From Narthecium ossifragum (taxonomy: Eukaryota; Streptophyta; Magnoliopsida; Dioscoreales; Nartheciaceae), in assembly GCA_963920575.1 (NCBI GenBank), contig OY986966.1:10332048-10396047 (forward strand): 64,000 bases of DNA. Reading direction: 5' to 3'. Position numbers and translations under genes: made by a program. Within the stretch, counting starts at the first letter, position 1; each line of letters begins with the position of its first letter. Below the pieces are notes generated by a model, which saw only the letters and a list, made by a program, of their open reading frames with translations, did no database searches and was not told the origin of the DNA. Below are positions 34,158 to 47,375 of this stretch, one piece after another.

Positions 34158-37076
34158 TCTCACACCCAGACCCAGAAAACCCACCTAGTCCGGGGCATAA
34201 AGGTTCGAAACCTATTTAATAATCTCTTGCGCATTTATATAACAAATATCACAATTAATTTGACAATTCTATCAGAGGGGCAGCATTGTAATTTCTAATA
34301 AACTACTATCTATAACAGTTCTAGATTAACATCAAAGTAAACAAGATTACATAATTATACAAACCTCAGAGTTATACAATTTACTCCTCGAATACAAATT
34401 CATAAACATCTAATCCTCGAAGAGGGAATTTATACATTAATACATCTATCAAAATTAATCTATAATAAAAGGAACTGCTGAAGTTTCCAACCTCTTAGGA
34501 TCCTCAAGAGCCTCCTGAAGTCGCTGCGCCACGAAAAGCATGTCCAGCTGGTACTATGGAAGAAGAGCTAACGCTTGCACCTGCAAACGGATCCCAGGTA
34601 GGAGTGAGCGATAAGCTTAGTAGAGTTCTACTGTACGTCACACAGAAAGGGAGGAAACAAGAACAGTGTCGTTTCTCCGCTTAAGCTTAAGGTATGCCAA
34701 GGGTCCCATAACCCATCGATGTCCCGAGGGCTCCTGTCATGAAACCTCTCTCTTGAACAAGTTACCAAGATGCAGCGGAACAGTAACATGCAGGATCACC
34801 CTTACCCAGCAGGATTTCCATGATTGGGGACCACGTTGGGAACGTATCGACAACCATCATTAGCACTCGACCTTAGAGAAATGACATGACCTCTAAACCT
34901 CAACAACAGTATCATTGTAGCCAACTAGACATTAACCTCCATAACATATGGATTCCAATAATATAATCACACCTTAGACCTTACTACCCAGCCTCGGTCC
35001 TACGGCTAGATTCGACCTGCCCGAGCCCTCAGATCGGCGATCAACCCATCGCCGACGCCTAACCTGGAATGCCTCTAATGCATACAGTGCATGCACCTAT
35101 ACAAGTATCTATCCTAGATGTCACTATATGCCACATCAACATCAGAGTCCACTGGTTAAGTTAATAATATAATAAAGAATCCAACTTGATTCTTTAACAG
35201 CAATCGACAACGCCGTTATACAATAGCCTTTGGTGCGACGCTGGCACACAACGAGCTAAGGTTCCATAGTTACCCCGCAAGTTACGGGTCTACAAGTACA
35301 ATGGTAGGACTAACAACCAAATAACCAAACAATCCAACCAGACGAATCAAGCTAACCAATCCAATCAACAATTCAATCAACCTATGTTAACGCCCCCCCG
35401 CGCACGCCGGCTATCAGCTGGGCTATCAATTAAAGCAAAAGGGCACACCTTCGGCCCATTTATTCTACACATTTCCGAGACACATGACTCCCTCGGTTAA
35501 CCACAAAGCAATAAAGGGCACACCTTTGGCCCATTTACACTAAGCATGCAATTTAGGTGTTTAAATCCTACAATAGAAATCTTAACACAAAGCCTCTCAA
35601 AATCCAATCAAAATCTGTGAAAAGCCAACGTGTGGTTCTAAGCATGCATTAGCATGTCATACTAAGGTGTCGAGTCGATCGGAAAACAATTGATTGACGA
35701 AATCAAAAAAATCGATTAAGATCGGTAATTTCGGTAAATTACCCTAAACCCCAAATCACGGCATAATTCGACAACAAATCCGTCAAATTCTAACTAAAAT
35801 ATCATACTAATCATTGGGAAGGACATACGAGAAATTCGGGTTGAAAGGAAACCAAATTCGTTGAAATCAGAATCAACTTTAGCTATCTGCATATAAGCGA
35901 TCGATTTTCTTACCCATGAAGATCGATTTTCTTTATACACGCACTCTGTCAGGACAAGAGATCGATCTTCTACCTAAGAAGATCGATCTTTCCTTAAATT
36001 CCTGTTTCATCGCAGTCTCGTAGAAAATTCGTCTTAAATTGTAGGAAAATAAGCAAATTATGAAATCAGTGGCATTGGAAAATAAATTCGAAGATGTACA
36101 ACAGAAAACCAACAAAATCTCCTTATTAGCATATAAGATATCGATCTTCTACCCAAGAAAATCGATCTACTTAATACGAATAAAGGCATATGAAAACTAA
36201 AAGATCGATCTTCTCCTATGGAAGATCGATCCTTCATAGGACGGTTACTATTCACATGAATAGTGCTGAAAATCCAATTTCTTGGATTTGATCTATCAAA
36301 ACTTGTCTGAATCAAATAAAACTTTGCAAGGTAGTAGAGGACACTACCAGGAACCTATCTATCGAAGAAATTTCAAGTTTCAACAACAAAATATTAGATC
36401 TGGCTTGTTTCAGCCGAAAAGCTGACAAAACCGATAAAAGGACGATAGAAACCAAATCGACTGGTGAAATACGGAATTGATTCGGTAGGAATGTTCTAAA
36501 CGTGCTACTACACTAGAATACAAAGTTCCATAACAATCCAAACAACACAAACACACCAAATCCACAATAAACCAATCCTAGGTAAAGCAACTCGGTAGAA
36601 TTAGGTAGAAACACCTACATGTATAGACAAGCATGCGATCTATCAGATCCTCCACTCCGATCGTCACGGATCCGCGCCCAAAAACCGCAATCGAAACTCC
36701 AAGCCGGCAGCCAACGAGAGAGAGGAAGAGAGAGAAAGGAAAATAAAGAGAAGAGAGAGACAGAGAAAAGAGGGGTATTAATAGAGATCCGAAACGATCT
36801 GGGCTGTCCAATTTGATCTTTCCCGATTGAGCTTCGATCTTCCAATTAGAAGCACCCTTGAGGTTCTAATCAATCACATACATCAATCTAAGACAGTGTG
36901 TCCACTACGCGGGTGTGAAACTGACCGACAAGGTGTAATTTTACCAAATTACCCTTGGGGTCCAACAACAGCGATGCGATCAATCGATCGCAAAGCAAGG
37001 CCAACCGAGCCAAACAACCCAAACCAAACCCTCAACCTAATGTAGTCAGACCGAGTTGGAGGTATGGGTCCTCACA
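34158..37076 (-). mobile_element. Full-length TGTGAG-family LTR (copy E), TSD AGCCA
   Basis: Starts TCTCACACCCAGACCCAGAA and ends GGTATGGGTCCTCACA, with AGCCA at 34153-34157 and 37077-37081. All family blocks are present in order; length is 2,919 bases. The AAGATCGATCTT array is at 35895-36235, and GGTATTAATAG near 36774 is the degraded TATA on the - strand. No coding region. The next LTR starts immediately after its right AGCCA. Confidence 0.85.
35895..36235. repeat. AAGATCGATCTT array in LTR copy E
   Basis: Eight copies or near copies (for example at 35919, 35957, 35978, 36202 and 36222) in the transcribed half of the LTR. Confidence 0.8.
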
Positions 37077-37558
37077 AGCCATGTCACACCCTGACCTAGA
37101 AAACACATCCAGTTCAGGGCGTGAAGGTTCCAAATCTACTCAATCCACCTGTGGTGCATTATAATAAGATAAAGCATCTAAAAACTTAACAATTGATCTA
37201 GGGCAAGATTGAAATTTCTACTAACTCAATAAAGATCATAAACTGTTGATTTATATATAGATGTCAGAAGTCCTCAAAAGGAAATTATACATTTAACATA
37301 ATGCTCGAAGGATATCTATATACAAAAACTGCCAAAGATGTCGTAAAGTCCCTAGAAACCTCAAACACCTCCAGACGTCGATGTGCCACCAAGAGCCTGT
37401 CCAGTGGGTGCTACAGAAGAAGAGCCGGCACCTGCACCTGCAAAACACAGCCCGGATAGGAGTGAGCAATAAGCTCAGCATGGTTCAATACTACGATGCT
37501 CACAAAGGAAGGGGAACAGTAAAGTCCCAGGTTCCATCTCATCTCTAAGGGGACATAC

Positions 37559-40157
37559 TGTGAGGGCCCGTCCCTCAGACCTGACTCGACCACGTGGGTC
37601 GAGAGCCGGTTTCCTGTTGGTTTGGTTCCGCGTCGAGCACGATCGGGTGATCGTGTGGCGGTTTGGACCCCATGGGCATTTTGGTAAATATGCCCCCTGG
37701 TGGTCGGTTTTACACCCGCGTTGCACCCACGGGCTTGGACTGATGTATGTGGTTATTTAGAATAGTTAGGTGGACCCAGGATCGGAAGATCCCAGCTTGG
37801 GCGCGCTGAAGCTTGCTTCTGGGCAGCTTACGGCCCTTGAGCGATCGATCGGGCTCGTGAGTGAGTCGGTGGGCTTTTGACCCGTTGGTTAGGTCCGGCC
37901 CGTTAGTGGCCTATTAGTGGGGGCAGTTGGAGCAGTTGGCTCCAACTCACCTTTTTCCCCCTCTTCTCCTTCTTCCTCCGGTTCCTTCTTCTTTTCTCCT
38001 CCTGCCAACGTTCCTTCTCCTCTCTTCTCCCCTTCTCCTTCGGCTGGGCTAGAGCTTGGAGGGCTGAGCATTGTGGAGCGAATCTTCACGGCATGACTGG
38101 CTGGACGCGAGGAGGAACCTCACTGCTTGCCCAGGTAGGTGTTCCTACCCCGATCTCGCGATCGGGTTCTACTAGGTTAGGTTGTATGTGATTTTTTTCT
38201 GTGGAATACCTCGTAGAATGCTTGTAGCTCTTTGCATATGTGGTGTGCTTCTTTCCCTTGTATTCTGACACTGTGGATCTGGGTTTTTGTCGTTCGTTTC
38301 CCGTATTGTCGAAGCTTGGTCGGTTTTCGTCCATTTTCCACCTAGATAGGAGATTTCGACATTTAACCATCAAAAACAGGATTTCTTTACATCATTGGAT
38401 TCCCCATAGTTAAATACACTTGCCTACAAAGTTTCATTGTTTTCAAACATGTTTTGATCCTTGAAAACCTAGAAATAGGATTTCTGGCATGTTGCGTCGC
38501 GAGCTCGATGGTCGATCGGTGCATCAACCGTCAGTCTCGACGGTCGATCGATGTATCGACCACCAGGCTTTAATATGCTTACTCTGGGCCTGACGGTCGA
38601 CCGTCGGATCGACCGTCGCATCGTCCGTCAGGCTCTGTCGGGATTTTGGCCTCCCACGGTCGATTGGTCGATCGACCGTGGGCCCTCTCTCTTTTTCACC
38701 CCGCCTCACGGTCGACCGTCAGAGCGACCGTCGCATCGTCCGTGAGGCTCTGTCTCGTTTTGGGCTCTCGACGGTCGATGGGCCGATCGACCGTCGCCCA
38801 CGTGGTTTTCCTTGTTTTGGCATCACGGTCGACCGTGGCATCGACCGTGACATCGTCCGTGGTCTCACAGTCGATCCTTGGATCGACAGTGACATCGTCC
38901 GTGACCCTTTAAACTTGGTTTTCAGGCATTTCTTGGATGGTTTTGATGGGGTATTAGTACCTATACATGTTGGGAAGCATGTAGGGGGATTTGATGAGGT
39001 TTTCAAAGGATTTCCACTTGGTTTGAGATTGATTCAAATGTTCTTTCCTTTTTAGAAAATCTATGGTTCTACTTGCAATTAATACATGATTGATGGTAGT
39101 TAAGTGCTTAGTTAATTGCTTAGCCATTAGCTAGCTATGTGTGCTAGCTAATGGGGAATTGTGGAACCTTAGCCTCTTGCCGGCGAGTGCCGAGGGCTAT
39201 TGTATATCTGTTAAACTTATAACTGCTGGTGTGACATATAGAGACTCCTAGATAGATGTTTGCCTAGGCTCATGCATTGTATGCATTAGAGGCATTTGAG
39301 GTTAGGCGGGCAATGGTTTGGGTCGCCGATCCGAGGCTCTCGGGTAGCTCGAATCTAGCCTTAGGACCGTGGATGGGTAGTCAGGAATAGGGTGTGATCT
39401 TGGATCATCTGAATCTCTTGTGATTGAGGATTGCGATAGTTGGCTTGAATCAGTATTTGAGGTTTAGAGGTTGTGTTGTCTTCTAAAGCCAAGTGCTAAG
39501 GATGGATGTTGATGTGTTCCCGATGTGGTTCCCCAAGGCGTGGTACTCCAGCTTGGGTAAGGGTGATCTTGCATGTTACTGTTCCTTGGCCTCCTGGTAA
39601 CTTGTTCAGGAGAGAGGTTTCATGTCAAGAGCCCTTGGGACATCAACAGGGTTATGGGACCCGTGGCATCCGTTAGACTTAGGCTGGGAGACAACACTGT
39701 TGTTGTTTTCCTCCATTCAGTGTGTCGTAGAGTAGAACCCTACTGAGCTTATCGCTCATTCCTACCCGGGCTGCGTTTGCAGGTGCAGGCGGCAGTTCTT
39801 CGTCCGTGGAGCCGGCGGGATCTGCCTTTGGCGGCGCGAGCACATCCAGGGGCGTCTGAGGTTTTGTTGGAGGATATGACTATTGTACCTTTTTGATATA
39901 TATATATATATATGCATGTTGTAAACCTTTGAGGTTTTTTGGGGATCTTGTATTATATCTGTACCTTGAAGGATTTTGTATCAAATATTGAACAGTACAA
40001 CTTGATGTTATATGAATTAAATATCTGTTTGCCTCTGGGTTATAAATTGTTTAAATTTATCCATCTTTCCGCATTCGTATCGCGCCAATTGAAGATGAAT
40101 AGTGATAGGAACCCTCACGCCTCGGCCCGGATGGGTTTTCTGGGTCGGGGTGTGACA
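37559..40157 (+). mobile_element. Solo LTR of the TGTGAG family (copy H), TSD CATAC
   Basis: Starts TGTGAGGGCCCGTCCCTC and ends GGGTCGGGGTGTGACA, flanked by CATAC at 37554-37558 and 40158-40162. Length is 2,599 bases. It is the only + strand copy of the family in the window and defines the true ends. A pyrimidine-rich leader lies near 37950-38040 and the palindrome array at 38505-38900. No coding region. Confidence 0.95.
38505..38900. repeat. Array of GGTCGACCGT / CGATCGACCGT palindromes in copy H
   Basis: More than fifteen half-sites of CGGTCGA or TCGACCGT, arranged in pairs such as ACGGTCGACCGTC and GGTCGATCGATG, separated by GCATCGTCCGT units. The same words fill the SIRE-type LTRs at 41225-41665 and 49785-50225. 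Confidence 0.85.
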
Positions 40158-40679
40158 CATACACACGTTACGAACTTTGCCTACCCAGGGCACGCACTCT
40201 AATCACCTCGACCGTCAACAGTCGTCCCTCTCTAACTAAGCGCGCTAGCGCTGAACAACCGGGGTAGGGCACAGGGAAATACGTAACTACCCCTACTGAA
40301 ATGAGACTGAGAGTAGAACCTAAGATGACCTCTACACCTCAATCAGAGTAGTTTCAGTCAGCTAAAAAGTATCCTCAATAACATAAATTCAATATTATAA
40401 TCGGATTCTAGACCTCGCTACCTAACCTAGGTCCTAAGGCTAGATCCAAGGTGCCCGAGCCCCCGGATCGACGAAATGCTTGTAGATCCAATTGGCCCAC
40501 AACCTATCCTAATACTTCTAATGCAAACAAAAGTACATGCAATGTTCACGCGCACATAATTAGGTCAGAACATGCAACAATATGCCAAGTAGTATACATG
40601 TCTATCCATAGCATCTCTGCTAGCCTCAAAGGGTGAACATACGTAAATAAGCATTAGTTCGTACAGCGGAACCACAAGG

Positions 40680-41780
40680 TGAAGGTCCAAGAGGGGGGAA
40701 AATTGGACTCTTTTCGAAAAACTAGAGTAATGAAAAAATCAGGTAGAAGAAAACTAACACCTTAAATGCTTGTAGATGAAATGAAACTGAAGTAAAACAG
40801 CATGCAAGAATTATATCAAAGAGAGGTTAGAGAGACGACACCGATTTTATAGTGGTTTGACCCAACTCTTGGTCTACGTTCACTTCTCTCAAGGCTCTCC
40901 TTGAGGTTCCACAACTTGCAAATTTTTTACAAGCTTTTCCTCCAAGCTTCCCTGTGCTTGGTGACCTTACAATCACAACCAACTGCTGTTGGATAACTCT
41001 CAAAGTACTTCTTAACACTCGAAAAAGATTTACAAAGGTTGTAGCTCTAAAGAGAACAAGTAGTAACTCTTGCTTAGACTTGCTCAGATGATCTCAATAA
41101 TATAAATAATAGTTATGGCAAGTTTACAACAAAGAACTACTTATATCTAGCCTTCAACTAGCTCAAAAATTACCTCCAACGGCTCTCTGTAACTCTCCAA
41201 CGGCTAGTTTTTTACTCTGCGCGTTGCTGGCGGTCGATCCATGCATCGTCCGTGACATCGATCATCATATACAAAAACTCAGCCTTTGCAACCCACGTTC
41301 GATCCACCCATCGACCGTCGCATCGTCCGTCAAGCTCTGTTGTGAAAAACGCTTCCCAGTGTCGATGCTTCGATCGACCGTCGCTTCTTCACTTGTCACC
41401 AACATCCTCCACGGTCGATCGTCGCATCGTCCGTGAGCCTACAACATTTAAAAACACAAAGTCCAAACCTCACGGTCGACCGGTCCATCGACCGTCGCAT
41501 CGACCGTCAAGCTCTGTCAAGAAAATGGCTTCGCAGAGTCGATGCAACGATCGACCACGAGCCAACATTTCATTTTGTTAAGTATGGTGCATCGTCCACG
41601 GTCGATCCATGGATCGAGTTCGACCGTCGCATCCCCACGGTCGATCCATGCATCGACCGTCAGTACAATAACTCATTAAATACTGAATTTGAGACTTTGA
41701 ATTAAGGGGTAATAAATATTAAACATATATTTTATCATTTAATGTATGTTGACATCATCAAAACAATGTTACGATCAATA
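40680..41780 (-). repeat. 3' LTR of the SIRE-type element
   Basis: 1,101 bases, homologous to 49235-50341 throughout, with GGTCGATCGACC-type palindromes at 41225-41665. The outer edge abuts the TSD CAAGG. The inner edge abuts the purine tract, read on the - strand. Confidence 0.95.
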
Positions 41781-41796
41781 ATCTCCCCTTTTTTTA
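41781..41796 (-). promoter_or_regulatory. Polypurine tract of the SIRE-type element
   Basis: On the - strand AAAAAAAGGGGAGAT directly precedes the 3' LTR, where plus-strand DNA synthesis is primed in LTR elements. Confidence 0.85.
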
Positions 41797-42342
41797 TCAT
41801 GACAACTCTTTTAAATGTGATGATAAAATATTTTGGCTCCCCCTTAATCTATGCATCCATTTCTTTCAAGGAATGTGTTCTAAAGTGAATTCTTAAGATG
41901 CACACAATTCATATATCACTAAGAGGATAAGAAAAGTTAATGTTGAGATATAATGACAAGTTAACTTCGTTTATAGCATGTTTACTTCTTTTAAGAAAGT
42001 GAAAATTGGCTATCATGGAATAGTTCATATGAATATTGGAGTTCAAAAATTTATACTAATACAACTTAACATTATCCAACACCGTATCATGATCAAGAAA
42101 TTATCATTATCCAACAACATTGCCTTTCATTCATTCAAAAAATTTCAACACTTGCATTACTATACTTCTATTCAAAAACATTTCGGAAAACTTTGGATTA
42201 CAAGAGTATTTCAAAGACAAGGTTTTCCAAAATACAAGAGTAGAAAAATATGAAATGTAGGGAAATTGTTTTCAACATTTATCACAACTTTTTCTCCCCC
42301 TTTGGCATCATCAAAAAGAAGTAATATGGATGGGGATTAGGA

Positions 42343-43573
42343 TCAATCAACTGAAGGTGTGGAAGGTGGAAATTCAGTTTTGATGTAGGTAAAAATGTCT
42401 TCAAGTTGCTTGGACATCTTTGCTTGATCCGCCGTGATCTGTGCTTGGGAAGTCTTGATGTCACCTTGATTCACTTCCATTCTTTCCAATCTTGCTTCAA
42501 GATCATCAAGTCTTTGAGATGTGGTGCGACGAGCTCGGCTTTGGGAAGATTCACCTTGATGTCCTTGAAGTCTAGGCTCTCCCCCTAAGTTTTCCTTATC
42601 ATGCTCTTCTTGATGCTCGCCTTCCTCATCACTACTAACATCAGGAACACTTAGGCCTAAGGCTCACTTGGCGGAATTCATCCTTTTGAAGGTGGATTTA
42701 TTGAAGGATTGAGAGAGGGGTTTTCTTTCATCAACAGCTAGGTGAAGGGTAAGGGCCTGGAAAGTATTGGTTAGAAGTCCTCCAAAAGGTAGTGATTGCC
42801 TAGCCGTAAGGTTAAGCATTTCCTTGATAATGATATAACCTAGGTTTAGAGGCTTCTTCCTAACAATGCAAGAAAGGACATAGGCATGAAGAGGGTTCAA
42901 GTGATCATCGTGGCCAAACTTAGGAAAAAGATTTGTTCCTAGAAAGTGGGCATGCTCCCTATAGTTTTGGTGTAGGCTATTTAATTCTATAGGATTTTTA
43001 TCAACTAGATCAAGTCTAAGAATTGCCCTTCTCCCTTGTTTATCCTGATCAATTCTTTTGAAATCCTCATATGAAGTGAAATATGCCAACTCTCCTCGAT
43101 TTGGTGCACTTAGCATCTCAGTTAGCCATTCTACGATAATCTTGATTTCATTTCCATAGATATAGCTACTAATGACCACATATCCTTCATCATCAATATC
43201 TTCAGTCATATTGTAATAGAAATATCGAACCATTTCGGGATACATAAATTGGGGCAAATCTAAGAATTTCTTCTAACCCATATCAGTGAAAAAATTCAAC
43301 TACATATTCCTTTCCTATGGGCAACTGAAGAACTCTACCCGAAACCACAAATTTATCCTTAAATTCTGGCCAAGAGTTATACCTATCTTTGTCTAGGAAG
43401 AAATAGTCATCGAAGGAAGGAGTAAAAGAAGGCATGGATGAGCACTATCCTAGTGAACCTTTGGCTTTCTTCAACGACCATCTCTTTGCCACTGCCTGCC
43501 TCTTCTTCTCAACTTGCGTCGGAGCAGTCGGCGCCGGAGGTGGAGGAGGTTTGGCGTTCTTGGTGCGAGGCAT
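42343..43573 (-). pseudogene. Third (env-position) ORF of the SIRE-type element
   Basis: It starts MPRTKNAKPPPPPAPTAP at 43573, a Pro-rich and basic beginning. It continues with a stop at about 43440 and one stop and frame change near 43260-43280, then 197 open codons (43257-42667) from PQFMYPEMVRYFYYNM to TARQSLPFGGLLTNT. This is the type of domain Pfam groups as a putative plant transposon protein (Transposase_32-like). After a TGA at 42664 the same frame goes on through SDEEGEHQEEHDKENLGGE and a coiled coil (RLDDLEARLERMEVNQGDIK) to a stop at 42343. No clear signal peptide or membrane helix is visible, so 'env-like' describes position only. Its own promoter-like block lies upstream at 43776-44060. 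Confidence 0.7.
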
Positions 43574-43651
43574 GGTGCGAGGCTCAGTTATGGTTTTGAG
43601 TGGAGACGGGAAAGGAGAGGTTGATCCTGAGGTGTGGCGGACGAAGGAGAG

Positions 43652-43758
43652 CTAGGGCACGGTCGAACCAGGGAGCATGATCGATGGAGAGGGCTAGGGC
43701 ACGGTCGAACCAGGGAGCATGATCGATGGAGAGGGCTAGGGCACGGTCGAACCAATGA
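43652..43758. repeat. 42-bp tandem repeat, 2.5 copies, in the third-ORF leader
   Basis: Units start CTAGGGCACGGTCGAACCAG at 43652, 43694 and 43736. Each full unit holds GGTCGA and GATCGATGG words. The repeat lies between the internal TATA (43776) and the ATG (43573). Confidence 0.9.
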
Positions 43759-43775
43759 AGCTTTGATCGGGGGAT

Positions 43776-44060
43776 GTTTATAAGGGGAGATTATGTGAAA
43801 ATGATTGAAAAGCCCTCACTTATTGTCTGACGATCCGTGGCGATCGACCCTCAGAAGTTGGCGGTCGACCGTCGCGAACAATATGTGTAATATTAAAGTC
43901 TCACGGTCGATCCGAGGAAGTTGGCAGTCGACCGTGGCACACGATAGGTGTAAAAATGAAAGCCCACGATCAATCCAAGGAGTTGGTGGTCGATCGTCCA
44001 GTGCGAATGTACGCACGGTCGACCGTCAGGAAGTCTGGATCGACCGTCAATTCCAAAAAG
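43776..44060 (-). promoter_or_regulatory. Internal palindrome array plus TATA upstream of the third ORF
   Basis: Eight GGTCGACC-type sites lie at about 43852, 43862, 43903, 43925, 43965, 43987, 44014 and 44038. On the - strand they are followed by TTATAAA at 43777-43783 and, about 200 bases on, by the third ORF's start at 43573. The motif is the one in this element's LTRs, but the flanking sequence differs from the LTR. Promoter function is inferred from arrangement. Confidence 0.6.
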
Positions 44061-44178
44061 TGAATTTTAAAATTCAATTTAAAATCATTTTTAATCAAAA
44101 CATCACAAAACTTTGCATACACGTGTAACTAAATATTATGAGCTAAACACAACTCATAAATTATAAAAATTACCTAAT

Positions 44179-45717
44179 TTACCAAAATTTAGCACTCAAG
44201 TAGGATATTCTATAAAAAGTAGATAAAGAGGTGACCATACCTTTTCTTTTTAGCTCCTTTATTTTGGACATCCCAAGCTCCCTTAGTAGATATAGAAATC
44301 TGTCTTCACTCAAGGGTTTGGTTAGAATATCCGCAATTTGATGCTCGGTGCTAACAAATTCAAGTGCAATATCTCCTTTTTGTGTGTGATAACGAAGGAA
44401 ATAGTGTCGAATTTCTATGTCCTTTGTTCTAGAATGTAGGATGGGATTCTTAGATAAGCTTATGGCACTAGTGTTGTCACATCTAATGGGCATTTTGCCT
44501 ACATGTATGTTGTAATCTACCAATTGTATTTTCATCCAAAGTAATTGTGCACTACAACTACCCGCCGCAATGTATTCCGCTTCGGCTATGGATAAAGCAA
44601 CTGAATTTTGCTTCTTGGAGAACCAAAAAACAAGTGCATGACCAAGAAAGTGACATGTATCACTTGTGCTTTTTCTATCAAGCCTACATCCGGCAAAATC
44701 CGCATCGGAGTAGCCAATTAGATCAAAAGATGATCTTCTAGGATACCACAAACCATAATTTTGTATTTCTATTAGATATCTAAAGATCCTCTTGACTGCA
44801 ACCAAATGAGATTCCGTACGACAAGATTGATATCTAGCAAAAAGGCAAACACTAAACATGATGTCTGGTCTACTAGCGGTCAAATAAAGTAAAGAACCAA
44901 TCATCCCTCTATAAAGTGTTTGTTCAACGGGTTTACCATCTTCATCCTTGTCTAATTTGAGTGTTGTACACATGGGGGTTCTATAAATTTTGGATTCGAC
45001 AAAATCATATTTCTTGAGTAGGTCTCTAGTATATTTGGCTTGATTTACAAAGATCCCTCCTCGAGTTTGCATGATTTGTAAACCAAGAAAATAATTGAGT
45101 TCACCCATCAAACTCATCTCAAACTCACTTTGCATACATGTGGTAAATTCTTCACAAAGTTTATCATTTGTAGAACCAGAAATAATATCATCAACATAAA
45201 TTTGAACCAAGAGCAAATCTTTTCCTTTTGATTTGGTAAATAATGTAGTTTCAATTTTTCCTCTACAAAAATCATTATCCATCAAGAATTTACTAAGCCT
45301 TTCATACCAAGCTTTAGGAGCTTGTTTTAATCCATACAAGGCTTTAGTGAGCTTGAATACATGATCTCTCAATTTGTAGTCCTCAAATATGGGGGGTTGT
45401 TCAACATAGACTTCTTCCTTTAGGAAAGCATTCAAGAAGACACTTTTAACATCCATTTGATACAATTTGAAATCTTTGTAAGATACAAAAGCTAGAAGTA
45501 GTCTTATTGCCTCAAGTCTAGCTACCGGTGCAAAAGTCTCATCAAAATCAATTCCTTCTTGTTGATTGAACCATTTTGCAACAAGTCTAACTTTGTTCCT
45601 TGTAATTGTCCCCGATTCATCCATTTTGTTTCTAAAAACCCATTTAGTACCAATAACGGGATGATCATAAGGTTTAGGTACCAGATTCCAAACTTCATTT
45701 CTTTCAAATTGATTCAA
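44179..45717 (-). CDS. Reverse transcriptase / RNase H of the SIRE-type element
   Basis: Copies element RNA into DNA inside the particle. 512 open codons. The RT starts with [23 protein letters not shown] and [20 protein letters not shown], with the catalytic YVDDI at about residues 174-178. RNase H follows: [10 protein letters not shown] (about 335), [20 protein letters not shown] and [12 protein letters not shown]. In the same frame as integrase, one stop (TAA, probably from CAA) separates the two at about 45721, so the natural product was one polyprotein. All catalytic residues I can check are present, although GLQ and several usually conserved positions differ slightly. Expression would need read-through or a revertant stop. 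Confidence 0.9.
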   Translation of the reverse strand: MNQFERNEVWNLVPKPYDHPVIGTKWVFRNKMDESGTITRNKVRLVAKWFNQQEGIDFDETFAPVARLEAIRLLLAFVSYKDFKLYQMDVKSVFLNAFLKEEVYVEQPPIFEDYKLRDHVFKLTKALYGLKQAPKAWYERLSKFLMDNDFCRGKIETTLFTKSKGKDLLLVQIYVDDIISGSTNDKLCEEFTTCMQSEFEMSLMGELNYFLGLQIMQTRGGIFVNQAKYTRDLLKKYDFVESKIYRTPMCTTLKLDKDEDGKPVEQTLYRGMIGSLLYLTASRPDIMFSVCLFARYQSCRTESHLVAVKRIFRYLIEIQNYGLWYPRRSSFDLIGYSDADFAGCRLDRKSTSDTCHFLGHALVFWFSKKQNSVALSIAEAEYIAAGSCSAQLLWMKIQLVDYNIHVGKMPIRCDNTSAISLSKNPILHSRTKDIEIRHYFLRYHTQKGDIALEFVSTEHQIADILTKPLSEDRFLYLLRELGMSKIKELKRKGMVTSLSTFYRISYLSAKFW

Positions 45718-45723
45718 CTCTTC

Positions 45724-47320
45724 TTACATTGCTAAGATCCAATGATCATCCTCTAGTGCTTTCTCAATCGTTTTGGGCTTAATTTGAGATAGGAAGGCTA
45801 GATTTGCACATGCATTTAATGAAGATCTAGTTTGGATTCCTCTTGATGGTTCACCAATTATCAATTCCTTTGGGTGTGAAGATGCATATTTCCAATCTTT
45901 GGACAAAGCATGATGTTGATCACTAGGTGTAATTTCAAAGGATTCCTCAAATCTATTATTCAATTCTTCAACATCATTTTGAGTTTCATCTACTATATTT
46001 TTTGAGTTGACATTAGGATTATCACCATCTTTACCATCAATTCTACTAGGAACTATAATCATTTCATCAAAAGCTACATGCATTGATTCTTCAACCACTA
46101 AGGTTCTTTTATTGAAGATTCTATAGCTTTTGCTTCTCTCCGAGTATCCAAGAAAAACTCCTTCATCAAATCTAGCATCAAATTTTCCAAGATTATCCTT
46201 GCCATTGTTTAAGATAAAACACTTGCAACCAAAAGCTCTAAAGTTCCCAATATTTGGAATTCTTCCTTTCCAAAGCTCATAGGGGGTTTTCTTCAAACTA
46301 GGTCTCAAAGTTACTCTATTAATCACATGGTAAGAAGTATTAATTGCTTCGGCCCAAAAATACTTAGGAAGATTATTCTTACACAATAGAGTTCTAGCCA
46401 TGTCTTGTAGGGTCCGATTTTTCCTTTCAATAACACCATTTTGTTGAGCGGTTCTAGGTGACGAGAAGTTATGAGAAATCCCGTTGTCATTGCAAAACTT
46501 TTCTAGATGGGAATTCTTGAATTCTCCTCCATGGTCACTTCTAATGCATATAATGAGAATACATTTCTCATTTTGGACTCTTCTACAAAAGTTGGTGAAT
46601 TCCTCAAAGACTTCATCTTTGTGTCTAAGGAAAATCACCCAAGTGTATCTAGTGTAATCATCTACTAGTACAAAGCTATATGATCTACCACCTAAGCTTG
46701 TAGGTTTGGTTGGTCCAAAAAGGTCCATGTGAATGAGTTCTAATACTCTTGTGGTGGAAACTACATCTTTAGGCTTGAAAGAGGATTTTACTTGTTTTCC
46801 TTTTTGACATGTATCACAAATCTTATCTTTCTCAAATTTGATATTGGGAAGTCCAAGAACAAGGTCTTTTCGAGAAAGTTTGGATATTAAATCCATGTGT
46901 GCATGTCCAAGCCTTTTATGCCATAACCAAGAATTGTCATTTAAGACACTAAAGCATACATCATTATGGCAAACAAGATCATCAAGATAAAATGTGTATA
47001 CATTACCATCACGATGACCTACTAACAAGATTTTATCACTAAGAGCATTCTTAACATAGCATTTTGAATCTTCAAAAATAACTTTATTTCCTCTATCACA
47101 TAATTGACTAATGCTAAGCAAATTATGTTTCAAACCTTCAACTAAGAGAACATTTTCAATAATAATGGAAGAAATTTTACCAATATTGCCAATGCCAATT
47201 ATTTTTCCTTTTTCATTGTCTCCAAAGGTCACCATTCCTCCATCTTTGGATTGAAAGGTTGAGAACATGGTTCTTGCTCCCGTCATGTGTCTTGAGCATC
47301 CACTATCAAGTTACTATCTT
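45724..47320 (-). CDS. Protease end and integrase of the SIRE-type element
   Basis: The protease active site LDSGCSRHMTG is at 47320-47280. It is preceded by two stop codons where the family has Trp-Tyr. From 47286 a 520-codon frame covers the rest of protease (DRGNKVIFEDSKCYV) and then integrase, which inserts the cDNA. Zinc finger: LWHKRLGHAHMD and CDTCQKGK. Catalytic triad: HMDLFGP, RSDHGGEFKN and NGVIERKNRT. The GKFDARFDEGVFLGYSERSK motif is the copia-type C-terminal part. The frame continues into RT after a single stop. Confidence 0.9.
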
Positions 47321-47375
47321 CTAGCCTTTGTATTGGTCTTGATCTTGGATCTCATACAGTCCTATAAATAAGAGA

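Noticed and set aside
38505..38900. CRISPR-like repeated array
   Set aside because: Repeats are 10-20 base palindromes with irregular spacing inside a eukaryotic LTR. No constant spacer length and no cas genes.
42285..42302. Second purine-rich tract AAAGGGGGAGAAA on the - strand
   Set aside because: Just downstream of the third ORF and 500 bases from the LTR. The tract adjoining the LTR (41781-41796) is the better candidate for priming.
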